64,000 bases of DNA, taken from Mangrovibacterium marinum (GTDB lineage: Bacteria; Bacteroidota; Bacteroidia; Bacteroidales; Prolixibacteraceae). Below, in pieces: positions 1 to 9,479 of the stretch. Every line of letters starts with the position of its first letter. The first letter of the stretch is position 1. The stretch spans positions 186,001 to 250,000 of the forward strand of contig NZ_QAAD01000007.1 of the NCBI RefSeq assembly GCF_003046625.1. The letters are read 5' to 3'. The notes under the pieces were generated by a model. That model was not told the DNA's origin, did no database searches, and saw only the letters and a list, made by a program, of their open reading frames with translations. Position numbers and translations under genes: made by a program.

Positions 1-1
1 G

Positions 2-1453
2 CAAAATGAAGGGATATCTGAAGTCGATTCGCACTGGGAGGTTTTTTACGATGTTGGTTCTGACGAGAACGGGTCGTCGGGCGCTCCTTTGTTTGATCAC
101 AATAAACGGGTGGTCGGACAATTGCACGGAGGCGATAATTCGACCTCCTTGTTTGGGAAGTTTTCCTGGTCGTGGGATCGGCGTGCCGGAGCTTCGTCGC
201 AGCTCAAATACTGGCTCGATCCGGATAATACGGGTGTTGTGCAAATGGATGGATTCGACTCGACCGCCAAGCCGATCGCTGCCTTTAGCCCCAACGATTC
301 AATTCTTTGTTTGAGCGAAATCCTGATGTTGAATGACCAAACCAAATACGCCCCGCAAAGCTGGGAGTGGAGTATTAGTCCGGCTACTTATAGCTATGTG
401 AACGGAACAGATGAACATTCTCAGAATCCGCAGGTTCTGTTTACCGCCGAAGGAAGTTACACCATCTCGTTAATTACAGCCAATGACAACGGCACCGACC
501 AGCTGACCCGCGACGCGGCAGTGTCGGTATTTGCCCAACTACCGGTAGCCCTCGCCGGACTGCCCGATGAGATGACCATTTGCGGCAGGGAGCTGGATAA
601 TTACGAGTTTTGGGCTGAAGGAGCTTCCGATTTTTCCTTCGAGATCACGGCAGCCGAAAAATTCACCACATCGGTGCAGGGCCAATTGCTAACGGTTGGC
701 TTAACCGATGAAGCCCGTCAGGAAGGATCGTTCGATACTTATGTGAAAGTTACGGGCACGCAGGGAGCTTGCTCCAGCGCCGACAGTGTGCTGATTCATG
801 TCATTATTCCGGCTAACGACAACATAGCCCAGGCAATTGGATTGAACCTGGGCTATAACGGTTTGTTTTCCAACGACTGTGCCAGTATCCAGGATCGGGA
901 GCCCGGTCCAGGAACAGCTGAAGATCCGGAGAACTCGGTTTGGTTTTATTTTGAGGGACCTTCCAGCGAGCAACTCACGGTGCAGGTCGATGGTATCGAC
1001 TCCGAAATTGCTGTTTACCGTGCAGCGACTCCCGTTTATTTATTGTCGGGCAGCGAAGCATCGTACCTCAGGGTGGCCTCTGCTTCAGGAAGTGGCCTTG
1101 CTGTGATGCCGGATCTCGATCTGGTGGCCGGAGGCAAGTACTGGCTACAGGTTGATGGAATAAATGGGGACGAGGGGGAGATGTCCATCCAGCTTTTGTC
1201 CAATACCATTGAAGTATATCCCAATCCGTCCACGGGAATCTTTCATTTAACGGTGGCCAGTGTGTTGGATGGCGATGCTGAGATGGCGGTTTACAATTCG
1301 AAAGGACAGCAGGTGTATGCCGGAAACGGACTGTTTAATCAGCAGGCCAATACGGTCGATTTCGACCTGTCGGGCAATCCGGCTGGTTTGTATTATTTCC
1401 GGGCTATGATCAACGGAGCCCTTATGACAAAAATACTTGTTCTTGTAAAATAG
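2..1453 (+). CDS. Secreted trypsin-like serine protease, C-terminal part, with type IX sorting domain (5' end outside window)
   Basis: The frame is open from the first bases, so the start lies upstream. Window codons 24-31 read GSSGAPLF, a GDSGGP-like nucleophile motif, which puts the catalytic Ser at codon 26. The text after it (RVVGQLHGG) resembles the end of a lysyl-endopeptidase-like protease fold. A PKD-like segment with repeated Gly/Thr strands follows. Next comes a beta-rich region around ENSVWFYFEG that resembles a pre-peptidase domain. The last ~75 residues start with VYPNPSTG and end KILVLVK, a typical type A sorting domain of the type IX secretion system. The protein is therefore expected to be exported by Sec and then delivered to the surface by T9SS; PorQ of that system is encoded at 24018-25013. 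The 3' end overlaps the convergent histidine kinase gene by 32 bp. The substrate is unknown. Confidence 0.85.
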   Translation, partial: QNEGISEVDSHWEVFYDVGSDENGSSGAPLFDHNKRVVGQLHGGDNSTSLFGKFSWSWDRRAGASSQLKYWLDPDNTGVVQMDGFDSTAKPIAAFSPNDSILCLSEILMLNDQTKYAPQSWEWSISPATYSYVNGTDEHSQNPQVLFTAEGSYTISLITANDNGTDQLTRDAAVSVFAQLPVALAGLPDEMTICGRELDNYEFWAEGASDFSFEITAAEKFTTSVQGQLLTVGLTDEARQEGSFDTYVKVTGTQGACSSADSVLIHVIIPANDNIAQAIGLNLGYNGLFSNDCASIQDREPGPGTAEDPENSVWFYFEGPSSEQLTVQVDGIDSEIAVYRAATPVYLLSGSEASYLRVASASGSGLAVMPDLDLVAGGKYWLQVDGINGDEGEMSIQLLSNTIEVYPNPSTGIFHLTVASVLDGDAEMAVYNSKGQQVYAGNGLFNQQANTVDFDLSGNPAGLYYFRAMINGALMTKILVLVK

Positions 1454-2768
1454 TTGCTTTAGGCGCGCCAACGCTTGCCGGAAGTCCAAATGAGACAACC
1501 GTGCCTTTCCCTAACGTTGATTCGATTCGGATAAAACCACCTTGTTTTTCAATCAGCTCCTTGCAAAGAATCAGCCCCAGGCCACTACCCGACTCGCTGT
1601 TGGTTCCCAGTGTCGATTTATTGGGATTGAAGTTGAAAATTGTCTTCAGTTTTTCCGGATCAATGCCAATGCCGTTGTCACTAACCGAAATAAGAAGGAA
1701 GGGCTGGTTGTTCTCTAAATGCTGATCGCAGCGTATTTGTATTTCCCCGTTATGTAAGGTAAATTTGAGGGCATTCGAAATCAGGTTTCGGATAACAGTC
1801 AGGGTTACATATTGATCACAAATCGCATAGCTTTCGAGCGATAACGCATTGATGATCTGAATGTTTTTTAATTCAGAATGCACCAGCTGCGAATCAATGG
1901 CATCGTCAACCAGATCATAGAGCGAATGGCTCTGGAGGTTCAGCCGGAGTGATTTGCGCTGGTTGTGGGACCAGCTAAGCAGGTTCTCCAATAAATCGTA
2001 AAGATTGGAGCTGGCCAAGTGGATGGACGAGAGCATTTGTTTGGTCGTTTCGGGATCATTCTTCCCGAAATTATGCAACAGCATTCCGGTAAGCATTTTA
2101 AAACTTCCCACGGGGCTGCGCAGGTCGTGGGCGATAATCGAAAAGAATTGATCCTTGACATCATTCATCTCCTGAACTTCGTTGGCTGAGTTTTTAAAAC
2201 GCTCCTCGCTGCGCTTTTGCTGCGTAATATCGTAGGCACTAAAAACAGCCCGATTGGGCGATTGGTAAACTAATTGGCCATGGTAGAAGTAGGTTTGGTC
2301 TTCCAGGCTAATTGAGTAATCCCAATTCACGGTCTCCCGGCTTTGGAAGCAACGATCTGCGTGTTCCTCAATTGTTGGGCTATGTTTGTGCTTAAAAAAC
2401 TGCAGAGGAGAATCCCCTTGGCAGGGCTGCCTGCCTGCCAGAAGTAGCTTATGATCGCATTGGACAATCTGAACAACTTGTTTCTTGTTGTTGATGACGG
2501 CAATAACTGCGTTTACCGCGCTAAGGGTGGTTTTATTCTCTTTGCGTATTGATCGGATCTTTTGCCCTAGCCCCAAGGTCGTTCCAAACAAAATAGCGAT
2601 GATTATCGCTGCAATTGTCAGTAGGTCGAACGGGATTTTTTCGCCATTGGCGATGAGGCCGGATGGGGCGAACTGTGCGATGGCCAGTAGTGCACAAAGC
2701 CCGAACAATAGCGCGCAACAAGCGGGTATCAGATTTTTAAGCGTTATTTGTTTTGAGGTGAAAATCAT
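1422..2768 (-). CDS. Membrane sensor histidine kinase
   Basis: The protein has 448 residues. Two hydrophobic segments near residues 13-34 and 47-67 form the only membrane anchor. A PAS-like region follows (roughly 85-190, ending YDITQQK). The HisKA box SIIAHDLRSPVG places the phospho-accepting His at about residue 214. The HATPase domain shows an N box (RNLISNALKFT), DNGIGID and the GSGLGLILCKEL G box. There is no receiver domain and no adjacent response regulator, so it is an orphan kinase whose partner is elsewhere. I start at the ATG at 2768; an in-frame TTG seven codons upstream also exists. The gene ends inside the 3' end of the protease gene on the other strand. The signal sensed cannot be told from sequence. 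Confidence 0.9.
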   Translation of the reverse strand: MIFTSKQITLKNLIPACCALLFGLCALLAIAQFAPSGLIANGEKIPFDLLTIAAIIIAILFGTTLGLGQKIRSIRKENKTTLSAVNAVIAVINNKKQVVQIVQCDHKLLLAGRQPCQGDSPLQFFKHKHSPTIEEHADRCFQSRETVNWDYSISLEDQTYFYHGQLVYQSPNRAVFSAYDITQQKRSEERFKNSANEVQEMNDVKDQFFSIIAHDLRSPVGSFKMLTGMLLHNFGKNDPETTKQMLSSIHLASSNLYDLLENLLSWSHNQRKSLRLNLQSHSLYDLVDDAIDSQLVHSELKNIQIINALSLESYAICDQYVTLTVIRNLISNALKFTLHNGEIQIRCDQHLENNQPFLLISVSDNGIGIDPEKLKTIFNFNPNKSTLGTNSESGSGLGLILCKELIEKQGGFIRIESTLGKGTVVSFGLPASVGAPKATILQEQVFLS

Positions 2769-2880
2769 AATCCCGTCGGGCTTTAACAAGGTGCACTAAA
2801 AATAAGAAAAGTTGATTAGATAATTGAATACCTGATCAACTTTTCCAATAAAATGGTTCGGTAAAACCGGTTTCTTCCGG

Positions 2881-3423
2881 TTATTTTACCAATTTCGAAA
2901 TAGCCTTAAATTCAGCGGCTGATGCACTTCTTGTTAATTCAAACAGAATCGATTCATAGGAAGTCATCATAATTCCTTCGTGACGGAAGCGCTCAGCGGC
3001 CAGGTCAACATTGTCGAACGAACGCGAAGACACACAGTCCATAACAACAACCGGGTTTAGTCCGGCTTCCTTCAGGTCGATGGCTGTTTGCAAGACACAT
3101 ACGTGACATTCAATGCCGGCAATAATCACATTGTTAGCTCCGGTTTTTTCAAAAGCTTTGGCAAATTCAGTTTCGTCGCAACAGCTGAAATCTTTCTTTT
3201 CAATGGGGCTGAAGTCTTTGATGATGCTGCTGATTGGTTCAACAGTTTCACCCAATCCTTTGGTATATTGCTGTGTGGCTAAAATCGGAACATTCAGTTC
3301 CTGAAGGCCGTTGATCAGCGTCTGAACATTCTCCAGTAAAGCTTCCGATTCTTCCATCGCCGGAAGTAAACGTTCCTGCATATCAATGATCAGTCCGACC
3401 GTGTTTTCTTTGTTAATTCTCAT
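2881..3423 (-). CDS. Isochorismatase-family cysteine hydrolase
   Basis: The protein has 180 residues, the normal length for the family, and no signal peptide, so it is cytoplasmic. The family's catalytic triad can be placed: Asp14 in LIIDMQERL, a Lys in IEKKDF near residue 77, and the nucleophile Cys109 in GIECHVCVLQTA. The family includes nicotinamidases, isochorismatases and hydrolases of unknown substrate. The sequence resembles the YcaC-like branch of small hydrolases, whose substrate is not established. The gene stands alone, 118 bp before the SIS-domain gene on the same strand and after the kinase gene. Nothing nearby points to siderophore or NAD metabolism, so no specific substrate is proposed. 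Confidence 0.85.
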   Translation of the reverse strand: MRINKENTVGLIIDMQERLLPAMEESEALLENVQTLINGLQELNVPILATQQYTKGLGETVEPISSIIKDFSPIEKKDFSCCDETEFAKAFEKTGANNVIIAGIECHVCVLQTAIDLKEAGLNPVVVMDCVSSRSFDNVDLAAERFRHEGIMMTSYESILFELTRSASAAEFKAISKLVK

Positions 3424-3541
3424 GACGTATAAATTTTGATCTAAAAATATCCTTATTCGTTCGGCTTTGCTATTTGCATTGTGCGAAACCGCAAACTGTC
3501 GCCGAATTTTTAAAATAGCTTAACAAAAGCGACCGGGGCTT

Positions 3542-4156
3542 TTATTTGTTTGGCTGTTTGGCTTGACGGCGCGACTTATCGCCCAAATAGCCGCCGTGGT
3601 GCCGTTTGGCATAATCGGCATTGGTGAAGCCAATTTGCTTCATCATTAGCACAACCAAAATATCGCCAATAACAGTCATGGTTGTTGTAGAAGTACTGGG
3701 CGTCAATCCCAGGGTACATACTTCGGCCGGATTGCCGGTAAACAAAGTCACATCGGCTGTTTGGCAGAGCTCTCCCTCCGGATTGCCGGTGATCACGATA
3801 ATGGGCAGGTCCGGATGTAAGTTGTCGGCCAGGTCAACCAACTCCAGAATCTCACGGGTTTTTCCCGAGTTGGAAATCAGCAGCAAAACATCGTTGGGTT
3901 GAATAACCCCCAGGTCGCCGTGCTGAGCATCGCTGGGATGCAGAAAAACGGCCGGTGTGCCTGTCGAACTGAAAGTGGTCGCAATATTCAGTGCAATCTG
4001 GCCGGCTTTACCCATTCCGCTGGCTACCAATTTGCCTTTTAGTTGATGTACCCGGTGCTCAATAAGTTCAATGGCTTTTTCGTATTGGTCGCTTACCGGA
4101 ATATTCTGAATAGCATCAGCTTCATGCTTGATTAATCTGGCTACTTCGTTAATCAT
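3542..4156 (-). CDS. SIS-domain sugar-phosphate isomerase, KdsD/KpsF-like without CBS domains
   Basis: This 204-residue protein is a single SIS domain. Motifs match arabinose-5-phosphate isomerases of the KdsD/KpsF/GutQ family: GMGKAGQIA, HPSDAQHGDLG and SNSGKTREIL. Canonical KdsD enzymes are about 320 residues because two CBS domains follow. Those are absent here, and the protein ends in a basic tail. Such short forms occur in Bacteroidetes and probably still interconvert ribulose-5-phosphate and arabinose-5-phosphate for Kdo synthesis, but this is inferred from the motifs. No other Kdo gene is nearby. The start at 4156 gives an N-terminal helix (EVARLIKHEADAI) typical of the family. Confidence 0.85.
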   Translation of the reverse strand: MINEVARLIKHEADAIQNIPVSDQYEKAIELIEHRVHQLKGKLVASGMGKAGQIALNIATTFSSTGTPAVFLHPSDAQHGDLGVIQPNDVLLLISNSGKTREILELVDLADNLHPDLPIIVITGNPEGELCQTADVTLFTGNPAEVCTLGLTPSTSTTTMTVIGDILVVLMMKQIGFTNADYAKRHHGGYLGDKSRRQAKQPNK

Positions 4157-4339
4157 GGTTTTTGTGGATTTAGATGAAGCTGCAAAGCTATATCAAATTT
4201 TAGTCCTGGCAAGGAAATAAATCAGCTTTGGACTTAGCCCGGATAGGAGCGTATCGGTTTTTGGCCGGAAAACAAAAACAGCAGCAAACAAATCAGTATG
4301 GCTCGTGTTGATATGTTTTAAAATAGCCCTTCGGCCGTG

Positions 4340-4369
4340 TTTGTTTTGCCGCTGATTGGCAGATATTTG
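4340..4369 (+). promoter_or_regulatory. Candidate Bacteroidetes-type promoter for sucCD
   Basis: TTTG at 4340-4343 is followed after 18 bases by GATATTTG at 4362-4369. The Bacteroidetes primary sigma consensus is TTTG, ~19 bases, TAnnTTTG; the first base of the -7 box is off. It would leave a 5' leader of about 40 bases. Confidence 0.4.
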
Positions 4370-4417
4370 ATAAATTTAGAATCCTTATAACTAAACATTA
4401 AAATTAATTACCAGACT

Positions 4418-5551
4418 ATGAAAATACACGAGTACCAAGCCCGGGACCTCTTCTTCAAGTACGGCATCCCGGTTCCCAATCATGTTCTTTGTCATACGGT
4501 CAAGGAGGTTGAACAGGCGATGGACAAGATCGATCACCTGGTTGTTGTCAAAGCCCAGGTGTTAGTGGGGGGCCGTGGCAAGGCCGGCGGCGTTAAGCTG
4601 GCTAAAAATAAGGCCGAAGCGGTGCAGGCTGCCAAACAGATTCTGGGGATGGATATCAAAGGGTGCACGGTTGAGAAAATCATCATTGCCGATGCCGCCG
4701 ATATCGCCAAAGAGTACTACGTTGGCCTGATCAACGACCGAAACTCCAAGTCGGTCACGCTCATGGTTAGTGCCGAAGGAGGGGTTGAAATTGAGGAAGT
4801 TGCCAAGACAAATCCCGAGTTGATTCACAAGTTTCACATCAATCCGCAAACCGGCTTGCTGGATTTTCAGGCCCGCAATATGGCCATGAAACTGTTTAAG
4901 GATGTGAAGCTGGCCCGTAAAGCAGCCGACATCTTTCAGAAGTTGTACCGGATTTTCCTGGATACCGACTCAACTCTGGCCGAAATCAACCCGATGGTGC
5001 TAACACCCGATAATGAAATTCTGGCGATCGACGGTAAAATGAACTTCGACGACAATGCCCTGTATCGTCAGCCCGAGCTGCTGGCCATCCGCGAGGTTGA
5101 CGAAGACGAACAGAAGGAGATTGATGCCAAGGAAAAAGGACTTTCGTACATTAAGCTCGATGGAAATATTGGCTGCATGGTCAATGGTGCCGGCCTGGCC
5201 ATGGCAACCATGGATATGATCAAGCTGTATGGCGGTAACCCGGCCAACTTCCTGGATATTGGCGGTAGCTCGAACCCGCAGAAAGTGGTTGATGCCATGA
5301 ATATCCTGCTTTCGGATAAGAACGTTGAGGCGGTGATGATCAACATTTTTGGCGGAATTACTCGCTGCGACGATGTGGCTCGTGGATTAATCACAGCCCT
5401 GGAAACCATAAAAACGGAGATTCCGATTGTTGTGCGCTTATCGGGAACAAATGCTGCCGAAGGGCTGGCCCTGATCAAACAAACGGGCTTGCCGACGGTA
5501 AGCACAATGAGCGAAGCCGCACAAAAAGCAATTGAGTTGAGCAAACGCTAA
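4418..5551 (+). CDS. sucC: Succinyl-CoA synthetase beta subunit
   Basis: The protein has 377 residues and begins MKIHEYQARDLF as this family does. An ATP-grasp nucleotide-binding domain occupies the first ~235 residues (KAQVLVGGRGKAGGV, AEINPMVL). The C-terminal CoA-ligase domain contains LDIGGSSNP and INIFGGITRCD. With SucD it converts succinyl-CoA, ADP or GDP and phosphate to succinate, CoA and NTP, or runs in reverse in reductive branches. sucD follows after 29 bp in the same orientation, so the two are co-transcribed, and a strong terminator follows sucD. The 377-residue length is slightly below the ~388 of the E. coli enzyme; all core motifs are present. Confidence 0.97.
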   Translation: MKIHEYQARDLFFKYGIPVPNHVLCHTVKEVEQAMDKIDHLVVVKAQVLVGGRGKAGGVKLAKNKAEAVQAAKQILGMDIKGCTVEKIIIADAADIAKEYYVGLINDRNSKSVTLMVSAEGGVEIEEVAKTNPELIHKFHINPQTGLLDFQARNMAMKLFKDVKLARKAADIFQKLYRIFLDTDSTLAEINPMVLTPDNEILAIDGKMNFDDNALYRQPELLAIREVDEDEQKEIDAKEKGLSYIKLDGNIGCMVNGAGLAMATMDMIKLYGGNPANFLDIGGSSNPQKVVDAMNILLSDKNVEAVMINIFGGITRCDDVARGLITALETIKTEIPIVVRLSGTNAAEGLALIKQTGLPTVSTMSEAAQKAIELSKR

Positions 5552-5580
5552 TTAATCATCATCAATAAAAATCACACCCA

Positions 5581-6456
5581 ATGAGTATACTCGTTAATAA
5601 AGATACAAAACTGGTGGTACAAGGAATCACCGGACGTGATGGCCAGTTCCATGCAGGCCGAATGAAAGCTTACGGTACACAGGTTGTTGCCGGTACATCT
5701 CCTGGAAAAGAAGGAACTACCGTGGATGGCGTTCCCGTTTTCGATACCGTTGAACAAGCGGTAAAAGCCACCGGTGCCAATGCTTCGATTATTTTTGTTC
5801 CGGCGCCTTTTGCTGCCGATGCAATTTTGGAAGCATCTTACGCCGGAGTGGACTTGGTTATTGCCATTTCGGAAGGTGTGCCTATTCTGGATATGATCCG
5901 GGTGACACCCATTCTGCAGCAAAACGGCACGAAGCTAATCGGCCCCAACTGCCCGGGCTTGATCACCCCCGACGAAGCGTTGATTGGTATTTTGCCCGGC
6001 ATGATTTTCAAAAAAGGGCATATCGGTTTGATGTCGCGCAGCGGCACGCTTACCTACGAGGTGGTGAATATGCTGACCGAGAATGATATGGGACAAAGTA
6101 CCGTTGTGGGGATTGGTGGCGACCCGGTTGCCGGTTTATATTACATCGATTTGTTGGAAATGTATCAGAACGATCCGGAAACCGAGGCCATTGTGTTGAT
6201 TGGCGAAATTGGCGGTGATGCCGAAGAGCAGGCTGCCGAGTACATTGCCAAGCATATTACCAAGCCTGTTGTGTCGTTTATTGCGGGGCAAACAGCGCCT
6301 CCCGGAAAACGAATGGGGCACGCCGGAGCGATTATCTCAAGTGGCTCGGGAACTGCCGAAGAAAAGATCAAAGCCTTCGCCAGGGCAGGTGTTCCCGTAG
6401 CGAAGGAACCTTCGGAAATACCCGCGCTGTTGAAGGAAAAGCTAGCAGCTGTTTAG
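5581..6456 (+). CDS. sucD: Succinyl-CoA synthetase alpha subunit
   Basis: The 291-residue protein has an N-terminal CoA-binding Rossmann domain beginning [18 protein letters not shown]. The ligase domain carries IGPNCPGLI and [11 protein letters not shown]. The phosphohistidine loop is [11 protein letters not shown], near residue 245. It is the catalytic phosphorylated partner of SucC. It is the second gene of a two-gene operon, read with sucC and ended by the hairpin at 6491-6519. The start codon is well placed after the short sucC-sucD gap. Length and motifs are standard for the family. Confidence 0.97.
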   Translation: MSILVNKDTKLVVQGITGRDGQFHAGRMKAYGTQVVAGTSPGKEGTTVDGVPVFDTVEQAVKATGANASIIFVPAPFAADAILEASYAGVDLVIAISEGVPILDMIRVTPILQQNGTKLIGPNCPGLITPDEALIGILPGMIFKKGHIGLMSRSGTLTYEVVNMLTENDMGQSTVVGIGGDPVAGLYYIDLLEMYQNDPETEAIVLIGEIGGDAEEQAAEYIAKHITKPVVSFIAGQTAPPGKRMGHAGAIISSGSGTAEEKIKAFARAGVPVAKEPSEIPALLKEKLAAV

Positions 6457-6490
6457 CCGAACAGCGAAAACCGACGGTCTGAAATATTGA

Positions 6491-6519
6491 AAATCCTGCC
6501 CTTTGCAGGATTTTTTTTT
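6491..6519 (+). terminator. Rho-independent terminator of sucCD
   Basis: AAATCCTGC (6491-6499), a five-base loop and GCAGGATTT (6505-6513) form a perfect 9-bp stem that runs into a T tract ending at 6519. It lies 35 bp after the sucD stop codon. Confidence 0.9.
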
Positions 6520-6587
6520 GACTCCACTGGTAATTCAGCCTAAAAATTAAGCGATTTACCTTAATTTTAGTTCATATTATTGATTGA

Positions 6588-9476
6588 ATGGTAAAGGAAA
6601 AACAAGGCTCCGTCCCCGGGAATAAGTATCACTTTGTTGAGCAACAGTTGCTCGATTCGCTTGCTTTTGAGAAGCAATTGCTCGATTTGCTTAGCAATAA
6701 AATAGCACAAATTGACGAAGAAGGGGCTTATACGGGCTACACTGCGGCATTGTCTGATCTGCTGTCCTGCAACTTACAGGAAGAGCACATCAGTTCGTTT
6801 TTGCCGACCCACAACGACTTAACGGATTTGCATGCTTTGCTGGAAACTTTCGATGAGCTGCATGTTGCCGAGCAGGCTGCGGAGCGTTTTCACAGCCAGC
6901 CCGGGGATGCTGCGGGCATCCGTTTGCAAAAGCTCGGTAAACGACTAGCTCTAAAGTTGGGCTGGGGCATGCAGTGGTGCGCGAACCTCCTCCGCACTAA
7001 AAAGAAGGCAAAACGCTATTGGAAGCATCAAATACCACGGGCACGGCTGGCTGAATATGTCTATGTCATCGGTTTTTGCGAGCTGTTACAACCTTTTTAT
7101 GCGGATTTTTTGAAGGATCGGGAACAGCGAATCCGGCAGTTTTATCTGTTGGATCGCGAAATTGAACAGTACCGGCTCCGGGGAGGCGAAAAAAGCGACT
7201 GGTCCCTTCGTTTGGCGGATATTGAAGATAGTTTAGAAGAGCGTATGACCCTTTTAAAACAGTTTTTTGCCGGTATCGACGAGCAACTGGACGAGCAATT
7301 CATACGACTTAGTGAGAAAGCCGGCACTATCGAGTTTTCGAATAAGCGTATTTCAGCAAAAAAGATTGCCCGTGGAAAAGCAAAGGTGTTTAAGCAGCTC
7401 GATGGACTGTTGGAAGCTGAGCTGCTGGTGTTTTTTGCCATTGGCGAACACTGGCGCCTGAAACTGCAAAACAGAAGTCTCATCTTCCGTTTCAACGAGC
7501 AATCGGCAGAGAACGCTTCGGTGCTGCTCGAGCAAATCAATCAGACTTTGAAGCCGGCTTTCATCCTGCTCAAAAAAGAACTGTCGGGTTTTGCGTCGGT
7601 CGATAAACAGCAATGGGCGCCGGAGAAACTGGAGACTGTTAACGAATATGTAGAAAAGCAGATTCCCGGCTTGGTGCAGCTGGTTTATCAGGCTCGCCTG
7701 GTGAATGTGTTCGATCGTCCGCTGGTGCAGCTGGAAGAGGCCGTGGGGAAAAGCGCTGAAATGTACCAGTTTGCAGCTCCTGCTTTTGCTGCTAAGCCGG
7801 TAAGCCGGAAGTTGTTTCACAAAATTGCCACCCGGGAGTTGATTCGCGGAGGGATTTTAGAGCCTCTGAAGCAGGAGTTTGATAGCGAACGTAAAAAGTT
7901 GCTTGTCCTGGTGCAGAAGTTAACCACCAACCTGGAGGAAATTCGCTATACGACAAACTACAGTGTCGACTTTTATCGCTCGCAGCAGGGAACCGAGGAG
8001 GCGGCCGGCGAGTTGAAGGCTGGCTTGGAGCGAACGGTTAAAAAGGCTGATGAGATGATGGCTTACCTGGCGGCAATGGCTCAGTTGGTCGAAGCTGTCT
8101 TTCAGCAGCAGGGCAAATTATTTACCGAGCAGCTGATCCAATATTTCGAACCTCAGCATTTGCAGCGTACCGAAAAGAAGAATCTGCGCCGCGAAGCTGC
8201 TGCCCGCCGCAAGGCACTTATGCAACAGTATTTCAAAAAGTCAGTGTCCCTGGCCAAACACTATTTTCACCTGCTGAAGAGCTTACACTCGGCTTTCTAT
8301 CACCGGTATTTCAACCTGAAAAGCTTACTGGGCATTTCCTATGTGAGCGAACCCATAAGTACTGAGCTTTCCAATTATTTGTCCGAAACAAAGCAGGCTA
8401 TCGCACGGCTACCGCTGATGTATCAAAAGCTGTACGAGAATGTGCCGCTGACAGAAGATCGTTTCTACACTCCGCGCAGACCCGAAATGCAACAGCTGAA
8501 CGCGGCCTTTGCCAATTGGCAGGACGGACGCTTTTCGCCGGTTTGCCTGGTGGGCGAGCAGGGCAGTGGCACAACTACGCTGTTCAATTTCTTCGAGCAG
8601 TCAATTGCGGCAAAGTATCCAACCATCCGCCTGGTCTTGAACGAGAATCAGGTGGAAGATCACCGGTTGTTCGAGTTGTTGCGCACGCTCTCCAATCACA
8701 CGGTGGTGACCGACATTGATGAGTTAATTGATCAGGTCAACCGCAGCAACGAGCGAAGGGTGGTATTTCTGGAAAATATTCACAATTTGTTTTTGCGCAA
8801 CAGCGGCGATTTTGGCAACCTGTTTTTACTGTTTAAGCTCATCAGTCAAACCAATCAGCAAATATTTTGGGTGACCAGCTGTTATCTGTACAGTTGGAAA
8901 TTGTTGAATTACACCAATTCCATCGCGGCTTATTTTGCGCACATTATTGAGTTTTCGCCCTTTTCGTCCGATCAAATTCGCGATCTGATCCTGAAAAGAC
9001 ATCAACTCAGTGGGTTTTCTCTGCGCTTTCTCGAGCCCGAAGGCTTCAGCCCCAAGCGGAATTTCCTGAAAATGGACGACGAACAGCAACAAGCGTTCCT
9101 GAAAGATGTTTTCTTCGAGGAACTGGGTGCCTACGCGCAGAGCAATCTTCGCCTGGCCTTCATCTATTGGTTGCGGGCAATCAGTCAGGTTGAAAATGGC
9201 GAAATCAGCATCCGCACCAAACGAATCGACTTCAGCTTTCTGAACTCGCTTAAGACTCCTGAGTTAACAACCTTGCACAGCATCCTGATTCATGGTGGCT
9301 TGGGCCAGAAAGAGCACAGCCGTATTTTCAGGTGCAGTACCGAGGCTAGTTTTCGAAGCCTAATGGTGCTCACCGATGATGGCTTGCTGGAAAAGCAAGG
9401 GGCCATTTACCGGATTAATCCACTGGTGTACCGGGTGCTGGTTAGCCAGCTGAAATCGTTGAATTTTATCTACTAG
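6588..9476 (+). CDS. Large P-loop NTPase of unknown function, coupled to an MscS-type channel
   Basis: I do not recognise this 962-residue protein. Residues 1 to about 620 are highly charged and predicted largely helical, without a clear membrane segment or signal peptide. From about 650 there is an AAA/STAND-like nucleotide-binding domain. Its Walker A is GEQGSGTTT (about 655-663). RRVVFLENIHN near 724-733 is a Walker B-like strand with Glu. A sensor-1-like strand is IFWVTSC. The last ~80 residues (LHSILIHGGLGQKEHSRIF to the end) look like a winged-helix domain. The stop codon is only 3 bases before the ATG of the mscS-like gene, so translation is probably coupled. A role in regulating or assembling that channel, or in sensing envelope stress, is inference from position only. 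Confidence 0.8.
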   Translation: MVKEKQGSVPGNKYHFVEQQLLDSLAFEKQLLDLLSNKIAQIDEEGAYTGYTAALSDLLSCNLQEEHISSFLPTHNDLTDLHALLETFDELHVAEQAAERFHSQPGDAAGIRLQKLGKRLALKLGWGMQWCANLLRTKKKAKRYWKHQIPRARLAEYVYVIGFCELLQPFYADFLKDREQRIRQFYLLDREIEQYRLRGGEKSDWSLRLADIEDSLEERMTLLKQFFAGIDEQLDEQFIRLSEKAGTIEFSNKRISAKKIARGKAKVFKQLDGLLEAELLVFFAIGEHWRLKLQNRSLIFRFNEQSAENASVLLEQINQTLKPAFILLKKELSGFASVDKQQWAPEKLETVNEYVEKQIPGLVQLVYQARLVNVFDRPLVQLEEAVGKSAEMYQFAAPAFAAKPVSRKLFHKIATRELIRGGILEPLKQEFDSERKKLLVLVQKLTTNLEEIRYTTNYSVDFYRSQQGTEEAAGELKAGLERTVKKADEMMAYLAAMAQLVEAVFQQQGKLFTEQLIQYFEPQHLQRTEKKNLRREAAARRKALMQQYFKKSVSLAKHYFHLLKSLHSAFYHRYFNLKSLLGISYVSEPISTELSNYLSETKQAIARLPLMYQKLYENVPLTEDRFYTPRRPEMQQLNAAFANWQDGRFSPVCLVGEQGSGTTTLFNFFEQSIAAKYPTIRLVLNENQVEDHRLFELLRTLSNHTVVTDIDELIDQVNRSNERRVVFLENIHNLFLRNSGDFGNLFLLFKLISQTNQQIFWVTSCYLYSWKLLNYTNSIAAYFAHIIEFSPFSSDQIRDLILKRHQLSGFSLRFLEPEGFSPKRNFLKMDDEQQQAFLKDVFFEELGAYAQSNLRLAFIYWLRAISQVENGEISIRTKRIDFSFLNSLKTPELTTLHSILIHGGLGQKEHSRIFRCSTEASFRSLMVLTDDGLLEKQGAIYRINPLVYRVLVSQLKSLNFIY

Positions 9477-9479
9477 ATT

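Noticed and set aside
4170-4417. Riboswitch upstream of sucC
   Set aside because: No conserved aptamer core could be recognised; only a plausible promoter was seen.
5068-5544. 158-codon frame antisense to sucC
   Set aside because: It is a shadow of a strongly conserved gene; the product is Ser/Pro-rich and has no start context.
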